This document shows positions 7,544 through 16,701 of a DNA stretch of 64,000 nucleotides, piece by piece. Both the position numbers and the translations under genes were made by a program. Each line of letters begins with the position of its first letter. The first letter of the stretch is position 1. A model generated the notes under the pieces. The model worked only from the letters and a program-made list of their open reading frames with translations, did not search any database and had not been told where the DNA came from. Source of the stretch: Agromyces mediolanus (GTDB lineage Bacteria > Actinomycetota > Actinomycetes > Actinomycetales > Microbacteriaceae); the NCBI RefSeq assembly GCF_014648575.1, contig NZ_BMRJ01000001.1, positions 434,653-498,652 on the forward strand, read 5' to 3'.

Positions 7544-7918
7544 TCAGTGCGTGACGGTCGTCTGCTGGTAGAGCGCGAGCCGCGTCCGGCCGTCGCGGAG
7601 CACGTACACGCTCGTCATCAGGGCGGAGAACGGGTCCTCATCGCCGTCGCGCGCCGCGCGCGCCCGGTAGACGAGCGCCGCGGCATCGTCGCTGATTCGC
7701 ACGAGCCTGGGCTCGGTGAGCTCGAACTCGGCCCAGGGCGGCGCCTCGTCGAGCGAGGCGGCGACCGCGTCGCGGTCGAGGACCATGCCGTTCACGAGTA
7801 CCATGACGGCCTCCGCCGTCATCAGCTCGCCGTAGAAGCGCCCGCCGCGTGCACTGCAGAGCGCGTTCCAGCCGTCGCGCTCGAGGGCGAGCAGGGTCTC
7901 GAGGGTGAGTGCCGTCAT
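7544..7918 (-). CDS. DUF4440/NTF2-like protein
   Basis: A 124-aa protein of the SnoaL/DUF4440 type: N-terminal helix TLETLLALERDGWNALCS, the segment YGELMTAEAVMVLVNGMVLDRDAVAASLDEA, then strands ending in TSVYVLRDGRTRLALYQQT. Members include ketosteroid-isomerase-like enzymes and ligand-binding proteins. It is transcribed toward the small hypothetical gene and away from the amine oxidase-like gene's 3' end. Specific function unknown. Confidence 0.75.
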   Translation of the reverse strand: MTALTLETLLALERDGWNALCSARGGRFYGELMTAEAVMVLVNGMVLDRDAVAASLDEAPPWAEFELTEPRLVRISDDAAALVYRARAARDGDEDPFSALMTSVYVLRDGRTRLALYQQTTVTH

Positions 7919-7973
7919 GCGGCGGAATTTACGCGATCCTCGCGGGCGCCGGGAGGGCTTGACCGCGGGATCG

Positions 7974-9344
7974 TCAGCGCCCGGCGATCACATCGGCGAC
8001 CTTCGCGATCACGGAAGTGCGCGGACTCGAGGAGCGCTGCTCGACCCAGTCGGCCACGGAGTAGGCGCGGTACAGGCCGTTCGCCCCGATCCAGCGCAGC
8101 GGCTCCGGCTCCCAGCGCCGCGGGCGCTGCCGGACCCAGGGGATGCGGGCGATCGGGTCGTCACTGCCGGTGAGGAGCGCGGCCGCCGCATCGGCCGCGA
8201 GCCGCGCCGCCGTCACCCCTTGACCGGCGTAGCCGCCGAGCTGGAGGATGCCGCTGCCGGAGTCCCAGTCGATGAACGGCGTCCAGTCGCGGGGCACGCC
8301 GAGCACGCCGCACCAGGCGTACTCCGCCTCGGCGCCGAGGCCGGGGAAGAGGTCCTCGACGATGGCCTCGAGCGCGCGGACGGTGCCGTGGTCGACCTGG
8401 CCGCGGTCGTCGAAGCCGGAGCCGAAGCGGTACGGCTTGCCCCGGCCGCCGATGATGATGCGGCCGTCGGGCGTGCGCTGGCCGTAGAAGTAGGTGTGCG
8501 CGGAGCCGGACAGCCCGGCCGCCGGGTCCCAGCCGATCCGGGCCCACTCGGCGTCGTCGAGCCGACGGGTCGCGATCATGGCGCTGTTCAGCGGCAGCAT
8601 CTCGCGACCGCGGCCGGCGAGGCCGGCGGTGTAGCCCTCGGTGCCGAGCACGATCCGCTGGGCGCGCAGCTCGAGCGCGCCGACGCGGACGGCGCCGGGC
8701 TCGACGGCGGTGACGCGGGAGCGCTCGTAGAGTCGGATGCCGGCGGCGCGCGCCCGCTCGACGACGCCGCGCAGCAGCAGGAACGGGTCGACCCGCACGC
8801 AGTCGGGGGAGACGAGGGCGCCGACGGCGTCGTGGATGTCGATGCGCTCGCGCAGGGCGTCGCCGTCGACGAGGCGCACGTGTTCCTCGCCGAGGCCCCA
8901 CGAGCGATGGCCGGCGAGGCTCGACTGCAGGCGGGCGAGCTCGGGGGCGGTGCGGGCGACTTGGATCCACCCGCCGCGCTCGGCGCCGATGTCGACGCCC
9001 GCCGCGGCGAACTCGTCGACGACGGTCTCCATGGTCTCGAGCAGACGCCGCTCCACGTCGAGCACGGCCTCGCGACCGCTGCCGCGGGCAAGCACGCGGC
9101 GCATCCCGACGGGCTTCGAGGAGAGCCATCCGCCGTTGCGACCCGAGGCGCCGAAGCCGAACTGCTCGGCCTCGAGCACGGCGATGTCGAGCGAGGGGTC
9201 GGCCGCGCGCAGGGCGAGGGCGGTCCAGAGGCCGGTGTACCCACCGCCGACGATCACGACGTCGGCGCGGCCGGACTCGCGCAGCGGGTCGGCTCGGATG
9301 GGTTCGTTCCGGTTCGCCCAGAAGCCGAATTCACCGTTGATCAC
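7974..9344 (-). CDS. FAD-dependent oxidoreductase, DAO family (amine oxidase-like)
   Basis: Cytosolic flavoprotein of 456 aa related to gamma-glutamylputrescine oxidase and other D-amino-acid-oxidase-family enzymes that oxidise C-N bonds. The FAD-binding Rossmann motif VVIVGGGYTGLWTA lies near residue 30, preceded by the short N-terminal lead typical of this branch. A conserved block GASGRNGGWLS follows, and the C-terminal FAD-contact segment reads LGGYAGQGVTAARLA. The start is GTG at 9342-9344 with GGCGGAA upstream. It is divergent from an XRE-cupin regulator and the hyuAB operon, and the two promoters overlap, so it is probably part of the same pathway. Substrate unknown. Confidence 0.85.
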   Translation of the reverse strand: MINGEFGFWANRNEPIRADPLRESGRADVVIVGGGYTGLWTALALRAADPSLDIAVLEAEQFGFGASGRNGGWLSSKPVGMRRVLARGSGREAVLDVERRLLETMETVVDEFAAAGVDIGAERGGWIQVARTAPELARLQSSLAGHRSWGLGEEHVRLVDGDALRERIDIHDAVGALVSPDCVRVDPFLLLRGVVERARAAGIRLYERSRVTAVEPGAVRVGALELRAQRIVLGTEGYTAGLAGRGREMLPLNSAMIATRRLDDAEWARIGWDPAAGLSGSAHTYFYGQRTPDGRIIIGGRGKPYRFGSGFDDRGQVDHGTVRALEAIVEDLFPGLGAEAEYAWCGVLGVPRDWTPFIDWDSGSGILQLGGYAGQGVTAARLAADAAAALLTGSDDPIARIPWVRQRPRRWEPEPLRWIGANGLYRAYSVADWVEQRSSSPRTSVIAKVADVIAGR

Positions 9345-9381
9345 GTGGGGTTCCGCCCTTCACATACCTCGTCGTTGCCCC

Positions 9382-9413
9382 TTGACTGTAAAGTTTTCTG
9401 AACCAATATTCAA
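9382..9413. promoter_or_regulatory. Overlapping divergent promoters
   Basis: Plus strand: TTGACT (9382-9387) with a 17-bp spacer to AATATT (9405-9410). Minus strand: TTGAAT (9413-9408), 17 bp, TACAGT (9390-9385). The two promoters occupy the same 32 bp, so one bound XRE-cupin regulator could control both the FAD oxidoreductase and its own operon. The outer ends form an inverted pair CTTGA/TCAAG. Confidence 0.55.
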
Positions 9414-9455
9414 GTCTTCTTGCGTGGGTGTGAACTCTGCTGTACGTTCGTGGCC

Positions 9456-10019
9456 ATGCCGGAGAACGAGCTCCCGAACACCCACACCGTCGGCGAACGC
9501 CTGCGCTCACGCCGACGGGTGCTGCGCAAGACGCTCGCGAGCGTCTCGACCGAGGCGAACATCAGCGAGAGCTTCCTGAGCCAGCTCGAGCGCGACCGGG
9601 CGAGCGCGAGCATCGCGACCCTGCAACGCATCTGCGCCGCCCTCGAGATGCCCGTCGGCGACCTCTTCAACGAGCGCCGCCAGCTCTCCGTGCACCGGCA
9701 CGCCTCGGCGAACTTCAACCCTTACGGCATCGGCGCGCGCAAAGTGCGCATCACGCCGACCACGAACACCCAGCTCGAATCGTTCATCGGCGAGTTCGAC
9801 GCGCACGGCACGACCGGCGACGAGCTCTACGCCCACGGGGACTCCGAAGAGACCCTGCTCGTCGTGAGCGGCCGGCTCGAGGTCACCATCGGCACCGAGA
9901 CCCACGTGCTCGGCCCGCTCGACAGCATCTCCTACGCGTCCTCGACGCCGCACCGGGCGCGCGAGGCCGACGGCGGCCGCGCGGTCGCCGTGTGGCTCAT
10001 GTCGCCGCCGAGCTACTGA
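9456..10019 (+). CDS. XRE-cupin transcriptional regulator
   Basis: A 187-aa regulator with an N-terminal XRE HTH (residues about 12-70, including SESFLSQLERDRASASIATLQRI read in parts) and a C-terminal cupin sensor (about 110-182). This architecture is that of PuuR-like regulators, which control amine and amino-acid catabolism. It is divergent from the FAD oxidoreductase and lies 26 bp before hyuA, with which it is probably co-transcribed. I start at the ATG at 9456 because domain similarity begins shortly after; the frame extends 12 codons further up. Confidence 0.88.
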   Translation: MPENELPNTHTVGERLRSRRRVLRKTLASVSTEANISESFLSQLERDRASASIATLQRICAALEMPVGDLFNERRQLSVHRHASANFNPYGIGARKVRITPTTNTQLESFIGEFDAHGTTGDELYAHGDSEETLLVVSGRLEVTIGTETHVLGPLDSISYASSTPHRAREADGGRAVAVWLMSPPSY

Positions 10020-10045
10020 CCCCCACAGAAAGCAAGAGGAACACC

Positions 10046-12046
10046 ATGCGCATCGGAATCGAATGCGGCGGCACCTTCACGGATGTCGTCGTCGTCGATG
10101 ACGTCGGACGGATCGTCGCGACGAACAAGGTCTTCTCCACCCCCGAGGACCCCTCGCTCGCCGTGCTCGAGGGCCTCGGCGGGCTTCCCGACGAGCTCGT
10201 CGACGGCGCCGAGCTGATGCACGGCAGCACGGTCGCCACCAACGCCCTGCTCGAGCGGAAGGGCGGCCCCATCGGCCTCATCACCACGAAGGGCTTCCGC
10301 GACCTCGTCTTCCTGCAGCGCCAGGACCGCACCCGGATGTACGACCTCGGCTACACCAAGCCCGAGCCGCTCGTCGCCCGCCGCCACATCGTCGAGGTCG
10401 ACGAGCGCGTGTCGGCCGAGGGCGAGGTGCTCCGCGGCCTCGACGAGGAGGGCGTCGCCCGCGCCGTCGCGACGCTGGCCGAGGCCGGGGTCTCCGCGAT
10501 CGCGGTCTGCCTGCTGCACGCCTACGCCAACCCCGAGCACGAGCGCCGCATCGCCGCCGCGATCGAGGCCGCCGGGCTCGGTCTGCCGGTCTCACTCAGC
10601 CACGAGGTCGTGCGCGAGTTCCGCGAGTACGAGCGCACCACGACGACGGTGGTCGACGCCTTCATCCGTCCCCGTGTCGGCGTCTACCTCGAGAACCTGC
10701 GCTCGCACGTCGCCGAGCGCAGCATCCGCTCGATGGCCGTCATGCAGTCCAACGGCGGCATCGTCCCGCCCGAGGCCGCCATCTCCCGGCCCGTGACCAT
10801 GCTGCTGAGCGGGCCCGCCGCGGGCGTGAGCGGGGCGGTCACGATCGCCTCCGCGGCCGGCGTCGACCGCATCGTCACCATGGACATGGGCGGCACCAGC
10901 ACCGACGTCTCCTTCGTCGAGGGCGAGGAGCCCGAGCTCGCGACGGGGACCGTCGTCGACGGCCTGCCGCTGCGGGTGCCGCTCGTCGACATCCACACCG
11001 TCGGCGCGGGCGGCGGCAGTATCGTGCACATCGACGCCGGCGGACTGCTCTCGGTCGGCCCGGAGAGCGCCGGCGCCGACCCCGGCCCCGCGTGCTACGG
11101 CCGCGGCGGCACCCGACCCACGATCACCGATGCGAACCTCCTCGTCGGCGCCATGCCCGCCGGGGCCCGGCTCGCCGGTCGCTTCGAGCTCGACCGGGAT
11201 GCCGCGCGCGCCGCCTTCGAGCCGCTCGCCGCCGCCCTCGGGCGCTCCGTCGAGCAGGTCGCCGCCGACGCGCTGCAGCTCGCCGACGTCACGATGGCCG
11301 GTGCCATCCGCGAGGTCTCGCTCGAGCGCGGCCACGAGCTGGACGGCGCCGCGCTCATCGCCTACGGCGGGGCCGGTGCGCTGCACGCCGCCTCGGTCGC
11401 CGAGGAGCTCGGCATCGACCGGGTGCTCGTGCCGCCGCACGCGGGGCTCACCTCCGCCTACGGCCTGCTCACGGCCTCCTTCAAGCGCGACTTCTCGGCC
11501 ACCTGGTTCCAGCCCGACCTCGCCGCGGTCTCCGCCGCCGAGCTCGCGGCCGCCTGCCGCGAGATCGAGGCCGCCGCGCGCGCCGAGATCGCCGCGACCG
11601 GCGTCGCCGCCGGCGGGCTCGTCGCGAGCTGGCTCGCCGACATCCGCTACCGCGGCCAGGGCTTCGAGCTCGCGGTGCCGTTCGCGCCGGGCGACGAGGC
11701 GGGTGAGCTGCTCGCCGGCTTCCACGCCGCGCATCACCGGCAGTTCGGCCACTCGAGCGAACAGCGCGCCGCGCAGCTCGTCACGGTGCGCCTCCGGCTC
11801 ACCGGCGAGAAGCCGCCCGTCGCCGCGGTGCAGACCGCCGCGAACGACACTCCGGCCGGCACGACCTCGATCCTCGTCGACGGCGAGCGCCGGGACGCCC
11901 CGGTGCTGCACCGCGGCGGCATGTCCGCGCCGGTGCAGGGGCCCGCGGTCGTCGCCGACGACACCTCGACCACGCTCGTGCCCGCCGGCTGGCTGGCGGA
12001 GATCGACGAGCACGGAAACCTCCTCCTGGAACGGAGCGCCGCATGA
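10046..12046 (+). CDS. hyuA: Hydantoinase/oxoprolinase family protein, subunit A
   Basis: ATP-dependent amidohydrolase subunit, 666 aa, of the 5-oxoprolinase/N-methylhydantoinase family. The N-terminus carries the acetokinase-like nucleotide-binding motif IGIECGGTFTDVVVVD. The central hydantoinase-A block contains MDMGGTSTDVSFVEG and VGAGGGSI. The start ATG at 10046 follows AGAGGA; an in-frame upstream start would overlap the regulator. It overlaps hyuB by 4 bp (ATGA). With HyuB it would open a cyclic amide such as hydantoin, N-methylhydantoin or an oxoproline analogue. The neighbouring FAD oxidase hints at a pathway yielding a secondary amine, but the substrate is unproven. Confidence 0.88.
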   Translation: MRIGIECGGTFTDVVVVDDVGRIVATNKVFSTPEDPSLAVLEGLGGLPDELVDGAELMHGSTVATNALLERKGGPIGLITTKGFRDLVFLQRQDRTRMYDLGYTKPEPLVARRHIVEVDERVSAEGEVLRGLDEEGVARAVATLAEAGVSAIAVCLLHAYANPEHERRIAAAIEAAGLGLPVSLSHEVVREFREYERTTTTVVDAFIRPRVGVYLENLRSHVAERSIRSMAVMQSNGGIVPPEAAISRPVTMLLSGPAAGVSGAVTIASAAGVDRIVTMDMGGTSTDVSFVEGEEPELATGTVVDGLPLRVPLVDIHTVGAGGGSIVHIDAGGLLSVGPESAGADPGPACYGRGGTRPTITDANLLVGAMPAGARLAGRFELDRDAARAAFEPLAAALGRSVEQVAADALQLADVTMAGAIREVSLERGHELDGAALIAYGGAGALHAASVAEELGIDRVLVPPHAGLTSAYGLLTASFKRDFSATWFQPDLAAVSAAELAAACREIEAAARAEIAATGVAAGGLVASWLADIRYRGQGFELAVPFAPGDEAGELLAGFHAAHHRQFGHSSEQRAAQLVTVRLRLTGEKPPVAAVQTAANDTPAGTTSILVDGERRDAPVLHRGGMSAPVQGPAVVADDTSTTLVPAGWLAEIDEHGNLLLERSAA

Positions 12047-13686
12047 CCCAGCAGCACCAACTCGGCCTCTTCAAGTCGGCCTTCGAGTCGCTCACCCGCG
12101 AGATGGCGGTGAACCTCCGCCGCGCCGCGTTCTCCTCGATCGTGCGTGAGGCGCGGGACTTCTCGGTCGCGCTCGCCGACCGCCGCGGCGCGATCGTCGC
12201 GCAGGCGGAGTGCATCCCGATCATGACGGCGGGCGTCGCCATCGCCCTGCAGCACGCGCTCGCCGAGCTCGACGTCGACGCGCTCACCGAGGACGACGCG
12301 ATCCTCTACAACGACCCGTACAAGGGCGGGCAGCACCTGCAGGACATCTACCTGTTCAACCCGATCTTCCTCGACGGCTCGCTCGTCGGCTTCGCGGCGA
12401 CCACGGCGCACCACGTCGACGTCGGCGGGGCGTACGCCGGCCTCAGCGCCGACGCGACCGAGATCTACCAGGAGGGGCTGCGCCTGCCCGTGTCGACCTT
12501 CTCGCTCAGCCGGGACTGGGGCGAGCGCGGCTTCGTGCGGCGCATCATCGAGGCGAACGTGCGGGTGCCCGACCTCGTCATCGGCGATCTCGAGGCGCAG
12601 CTCGCCGCGAACCGCATCGCTCAGCAGCGCTTCGCCGAGATCGCGGCGCGGTACGGGCTCGACCCGACGCTCGCGGCGATGGACGAGCTGCAGGATTACG
12701 CCGAGCGCCGCTTCCGCAGCGCGATCCGGGCGATCCCCGACGGCGAGTACCGCGCGGCGGACTTCGTCGACGGCTCGCCGTGGGGCGCCGGCGACATCCC
12801 CGTCGAGGTCGTGCTCACGGTCGCCGGCGACGAGATCGTCGTCGACCTGCGCGGCAGCGGACCGCAGGTGGTCGGCAACGTGAACTGCCCCTACGCCTCG
12901 ACGGTGTCCGCGGTGCAGAGCGCCATCCGCTGCATGATCAGCGACACCGACATCCCGTTCAACGAGGGCTGCAACCGGCCGATCACCGTGCTCACCGAGT
13001 ACGGCTCGATCCTGAATCCCGCGCCTCCGGCGGCGGTGCGCGCCCGGCTCACCCCGGCGAGCCGGGTCTTCAACGTCGTGGTGAGCGCGATGGGGCAGGC
13101 GGTGCCCGAGGCCGCGGTCGCCACCGGCTTCGACACCACGACCGCGTTCGCGATCAGCCACCTCGCCGCGACGGGCGACTACCAGGTCGTCGTCGAGATC
13201 CTCGGCGGCGGCTGGGGCGGATGCCAGGCGCACGACGGGGCCGACGCCCTCGACAACCCCATCTCGAACTGCGCGAACGCGCCCATCGAGTCACTCGAGA
13301 CGGACTACTCGCACTTCGCGATCACCGAGTACTCGCTCGTCGAGTCGAGCGGCGGCGACGGCGAGCACCGCGGCGGCCTCGGCATCCGCCGCGTCTACGA
13401 GGCGCTCGCCGACGGCGTGCAGATCGCCGGCTACGCCGACCGGCACCGCAGCGGCGCCCCCGGTCTCGCCGGCGGCGAGCCGGGCGCGGTCGGCCGCTTC
13501 CGGCTGACGCGGGCCGACGGCCGCGTCGAGCCGATCACCGCCGTGTTCAGCGGCACGCTCGACCGCGGAGACCGGATCGAGGTGCTGACCGGAGGCGGCG
13601 GCGGCATCGGCGACCCCGGCTCCCGTTCGGCGCGCGCCCGAGAATCCGACACCACCGATGGCTATGCGAAGGAGCATCAGCGATGA
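12043..13686 (+). CDS. hyuB: Hydantoinase/oxoprolinase family protein, subunit B
   Basis: Partner of HyuA, 547 aa, the usual size. Family blocks are the N-terminal SLTREMAVNLRRAAFSSIVREA region split over residues 15-36, YNDPYKGGQHLQD (about 87-99), TAHHVDVGG, and a Gly-rich C-terminal GGGGGIGDP. The ATG overlaps the hyuA stop (ATGA), implying translational coupling for a heteromeric enzyme. Its own stop overlaps the transporter start in the same way. Confidence 0.88.
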   Translation: MTQQHQLGLFKSAFESLTREMAVNLRRAAFSSIVREARDFSVALADRRGAIVAQAECIPIMTAGVAIALQHALAELDVDALTEDDAILYNDPYKGGQHLQDIYLFNPIFLDGSLVGFAATTAHHVDVGGAYAGLSADATEIYQEGLRLPVSTFSLSRDWGERGFVRRIIEANVRVPDLVIGDLEAQLAANRIAQQRFAEIAARYGLDPTLAAMDELQDYAERRFRSAIRAIPDGEYRAADFVDGSPWGAGDIPVEVVLTVAGDEIVVDLRGSGPQVVGNVNCPYASTVSAVQSAIRCMISDTDIPFNEGCNRPITVLTEYGSILNPAPPAAVRARLTPASRVFNVVVSAMGQAVPEAAVATGFDTTTAFAISHLAATGDYQVVVEILGGGWGGCQAHDGADALDNPISNCANAPIESLETDYSHFAITEYSLVESSGGDGEHRGGLGIRRVYEALADGVQIAGYADRHRSGAPGLAGGEPGAVGRFRLTRADGRVEPITAVFSGTLDRGDRIEVLTGGGGGIGDPGSRSARARESDTTDGYAKEHQR

Positions 13687-15026
13687 GCACCACCTCCCCC
13701 ACCACCTCCCAACCCACCTCGATGCGCCGCGTCGCCGCGGCGGCCGTGATCGGCACCTCGATCGAGTGGTACGACTTCTTCGTCTACGCGCAGGCCGCCG
13801 CCCTCGCGCTGAACGTCGTCTTCTTCCCCGAGGTGTCGCCGCTCACCGGCGTCCTCATCCTCTTCGCGACGATGGGCGTGGGCTTCGTCGCCCGCCCCCT
13901 CGGCGCGATCATCTTCGGCCACATCGGCGACCGCATCGGCCGCAAGAAGACGCTGATCATCACGCTCCTGATGATGGGCGTCGCGACCTTCGCGATGGGC
14001 CTGCTGCCGGGCTACGACGCCTGGGGTGCGGCCGCGCCCGTGCTGCTCGTCGCCCTGCGGCTCTGCCAGGGACTCGCGGCGGGCGGCGAGTGGGGCGGCG
14101 CCGCCCTCATCGGCGTCGAGCACGCGCCGCCGGAGAAGAAGGCGCTGTTCGGCTCCTTCGCCCAGCTCGGCTCCCCGATCGGCCTCGTGCTCGCGACCTC
14201 GATGACCCTCGCGGTGAACGCCGCGTTCGGCCAGGAGGCGATGCAGGAGTGGGCCTGGCGCATCCCGTTCCTCGCCTCGATCGTGCTCATCCCGATCGGC
14301 TTCATCATCCGTTCGAAGGTCGCCGAGAGCCCCGAGTTCGCGGCTCTCTCGAAGCAGGAGCGCAGCGGCTCCGTGCCGATCGTGAAGCTGTTCCGCTTCC
14401 AGACCCCGCACCTGCTCGTCGGCATCGGCTCGTTCGCCGCCGTGTTCCTCACCTACTACCTGATGACGAGCTTCATGCTCGTGTACGCGACGGACTCCGT
14501 CGGGCTGTCCTCTGCGGTGTCACTGCCGGCGAACCTCATCGCGGCGGTGGTCGAGGGCGTGTTCATCGTGATCGCGGCGGTGCTCAGCGTGCGGATCGGC
14601 ACGAAGCGCATCAACGTCGTGTCCGCGGTCGCGCTGCTGCTCTGGGCGTTCCCCTCGTTCTACCTGGCCGCGGCGGCGCCGCCGTGGGGCCTGTACGTCT
14701 CGGTCGGCGTCTCGATGGTGTTCGTCGGCGCGGCCTACGGCGTGCTCGCCTCCGACGTGGCGCGGCTGTTCACGACCGACACCCGCTACACGGGCGCCTC
14801 GCTCTCGTACCACCTCGCCGCGGTCATCGGCGGCGGCCTGGCGCCGATCGCCGCGACGGCGATCCTCGAGGCGACCGGCGGCGATGTCTTCTTCATCGCG
14901 CTGATCCCGGCGGTCACCGCCGCCGTGATGATCGTCTGCGTGCTGATCCTGCCGCGCCTGCAGCAGCCCGACGTGGCCGGCGAGGGCGAGGCGACGACCG
15001 CCGACGGCGAGCTCGTCCGCGCCTGA
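13683..15026 (+). CDS. MFS transporter, metabolite:H+ symporter type
   Basis: Inner-membrane transporter of 447 aa with about 12 hydrophobic segments. The N-terminal signature AAAVIGTSIEWYDFFVYA and the loop GDRIGRKKTL are those of the MHS family (ShiA, ProP, KgtP relatives), which co-import organic acids, betaines or related solutes with protons. Loop RGLAAGGEWGG-like text (QGLAAGGEWGGAALI) is also typical. Its start overlaps the hyuB stop (ATGA), so it is the likely importer of the HyuAB pathway substrate. A hairpin terminator follows. Confidence 0.87.
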   Translation: MSTTSPTTSQPTSMRRVAAAAVIGTSIEWYDFFVYAQAAALALNVVFFPEVSPLTGVLILFATMGVGFVARPLGAIIFGHIGDRIGRKKTLIITLLMMGVATFAMGLLPGYDAWGAAAPVLLVALRLCQGLAAGGEWGGAALIGVEHAPPEKKALFGSFAQLGSPIGLVLATSMTLAVNAAFGQEAMQEWAWRIPFLASIVLIPIGFIIRSKVAESPEFAALSKQERSGSVPIVKLFRFQTPHLLVGIGSFAAVFLTYYLMTSFMLVYATDSVGLSSAVSLPANLIAAVVEGVFIVIAAVLSVRIGTKRINVVSAVALLLWAFPSFYLAAAAPPWGLYVSVGVSMVFVGAAYGVLASDVARLFTTDTRYTGASLSYHLAAVIGGGLAPIAATAILEATGGDVFFIALIPAVTAAVMIVCVLILPRLQQPDVAGEGEATTADGELVRA

Positions 15027-15058
15027 CGCGCACCCACCGGGAAGACCGGTACGGCGGG

Positions 15059-15085
15059 CCCGGCCCGCGACGATCGCGGGCCGGG
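15059..15085. terminator. Terminator hairpin between convergent genes
   Basis: CCCGGCCCGCGA (15059-15070) and TCGCGGGCCGGG (15074-15085) form a perfect 12-bp stem with a CGA loop, between the transporter stop and the convergent VOC gene stop. Symmetric, so it may serve both. Confidence 0.7.
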
Positions 15086-15101
15086 GCCGTTCGGCGTTCC
15101 G

Positions 15102-15557
15102 CTAGCCCGCGACGTCGATCACCCAGGTGACGCCGAAGCGGTCGGCGAGCATGCCGAAGCCCGGCGACCACGCCGAGGCCGCGAGCGGTTCGACGATGGC
15201 CGCCCCCTCGGCGAGCCCGTCCCAGGCGCGCTCCGCCTCGGCGAGCGAGTCGGCCCGGAGCGACAAGAAGAAGGGGCGGTCCGTGAGGGTCGCGCCGTGC
15301 TCGCGCCGGGTCGCGGTGGGGGAGGCATCCGCCGGCCCGGCATCGCCGGGCACGTCGTAGGCCATGACGCGGAAGCCGTCGGGGCTCGTGACGCTGCCGA
15401 ACACGATCCGCTCGGCGTCGGGGGCGTCGGCGGGCATGCCGAGCTCGCCGTAGCTCGTGAGCGCGAGCTCGCCGCCGAACACGCGGTGGTAGTGCTCGAG
15501 GGCCACGCGGGCGCGGCCGTCGCGGAAGTTCAGGTGGGTGGTGGTGCGCAGGCTCAT
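15102..15557 (-). CDS. VOC-family (PhnB/glyoxalase-like) protein
   Basis: A 151-aa vicinal-oxygen-chelate fold protein. It starts LRTTTHLNFRDGRARVALEHYHRVFGGEL in two recognisable blocks, and ends with FGMLADRFGVTWVIDV, the classic PhnB-like C-terminal motif. Such proteins may be dioxygenases, glyoxalases or antibiotic-binding proteins. The start ATG at 15555-15557 has GAGAGGAAC upstream. It is divergent from a WYL-domain regulator 103 bp away, which often regulates the gene it faces. Confidence 0.83.
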   Translation of the reverse strand: MSLRTTTHLNFRDGRARVALEHYHRVFGGELALTSYGELGMPADAPDAERIVFGSVTSPDGFRVMAYDVPGDAGPADASPTATRREHGATLTDRPFFLSLRADSLAEAERAWDGLAEGAAIVEPLAASAWSPGFGMLADRFGVTWVIDVAG

Positions 15558-15660
15558 CGCCGTTCCTCTCGGTCGTGGGCGGCCGGGTTCGACCGCCTGC
15601 GCCCAGTGTTCCCGCAGTTGAGGACACCGAATGTCCGCGACCTGACGCAGACTGGACGGC

Positions 15661-16701
15661 ATGACGGATGGCTCGGCGCGCATGCTCTCGCTGCTCTCCC
15701 TGCTGCAGGCGAGACGCGAGTGGCCGGCCGCCGAGCTCGCGGAGCGGCTCGCGGTCAGCACCCGCACCATCCGTCGCGACGTCGAGCGGCTGCGGGAGCT
15801 CGGCTATCGAGTGTCTGCGACGATGGGCCCCGACGGCGGCTACCGGCTCGCCGCGGGGGAGGAGCTGCCGCCGCTCCGCTTCGACGACGAGCAGGCGGTC
15901 GCCCTCGCGATCGCGCTGAGCTCGGTCGCGGGCGGCGGCGCGGCGATCGAGGAGGCGGCCGAGCGGGCGCTCGCCACGGTGCGCAAGGTGCTGCCCTCGC
16001 GGCTCCGGCACCGCGTCGACGGACTGCGCTTCGCGCACGAGCCGAGCGCGGTGCGCACGGACCCCGAGGTGATCCTCGCCGTCAGCGAGGCGGTGCGCGA
16101 ACGCCGGGTGCTGCGCTTCGGCTACCGGCGCGGCGATGGCGTCGAGGCCGACGGCGGCCCGCCGCGCCGCGTCGAGCCGCACGAGCTCGTCGCCCGCGAC
16201 GGCCGCTGGTACCTCGTCGCCTTCGAGCTCGAGCGCGAGGACTGGCGGCTGTACCGGCTCGACCGGATGGCACCGCGCGCGCCGCACGGGGCGCGCTTCG
16301 CCCCGCGGCGCATCCCGCACGGCGACGCGCTGGCGTTCCTGACCGCGCGCTTCCGCGGGGCGGTGGAGCACCGCGACGTGGCCGCGGGCAGCGCGGACGC
16401 CGGCAGCGGGGCCACGCCGGCGTGGCCGTGCATCGGCGAGGCGGTGGTGCGGGCCGAGGCATCCGAGCTCGCGCCCTGGCTGGAACCGGGCGAGCTGATC
16501 GAGGCGGCCGACGGCCGCTGCCGGCTGGCGCTCGGCTCCTGGTCGTGGGCGGGGGTCATCGCGCGCCTGCTGCAGTTCGAGCGGCCGTTCGAACTGCTCG
16601 GCCCGCCCGAGCTCGAGGTCGCGGCCGAGTCGGCCGCGGCGAGACTCAGTTCGGCCGGTAGAGCGTCGCCTGGAACTCGTACGCGTCGTGCCGGTAGGTG
16701 A
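15661..16701 (+). CDS. WYL-domain transcriptional regulator (YafY type)
   Basis: Regulator of 346 aa with an N-terminal winged HTH of DeoR-like type (LAERLAVSTRTIRRDVERLRELG, about residues 22-45, including the YRVSATMGPDGGYRL wing) and a C-terminal WYL domain (about 135-330; the W-Y-L signature region reads DGRWYLVAFE). WYL domains sense ligands, often nucleic acids or small effectors. The 3' end overlaps the convergent GntR gene by 56 bp. The extreme C-terminus after LSSAG looks non-conserved. It probably regulates the divergent VOC gene. Confidence 0.87.
   Translation: MTDGSARMLSLLSLLQARREWPAAELAERLAVSTRTIRRDVERLRELGYRVSATMGPDGGYRLAAGEELPPLRFDDEQAVALAIALSSVAGGGAAIEEAAERALATVRKVLPSRLRHRVDGLRFAHEPSAVRTDPEVILAVSEAVRERRVLRFGYRRGDGVEADGGPPRRVEPHELVARDGRWYLVAFELEREDWRLYRLDRMAPRAPHGARFAPRRIPHGDALAFLTARFRGAVEHRDVAAGSADAGSGATPAWPCIGEAVVRAEASELAPWLEPGELIEAADGRCRLALGSWSWAGVIARLLQFERPFELLGPPELEVAAESAAARLSSAGRASPGTRTRRAGR

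Noticed and set aside
12210-15026. A 938-codon plus-strand frame suggesting a HyuB-transporter fusion
   Set aside because: Only its last 447 codons (from 13683) are a real protein; the rest is an Arg-rich out-of-frame reading of hyuB.
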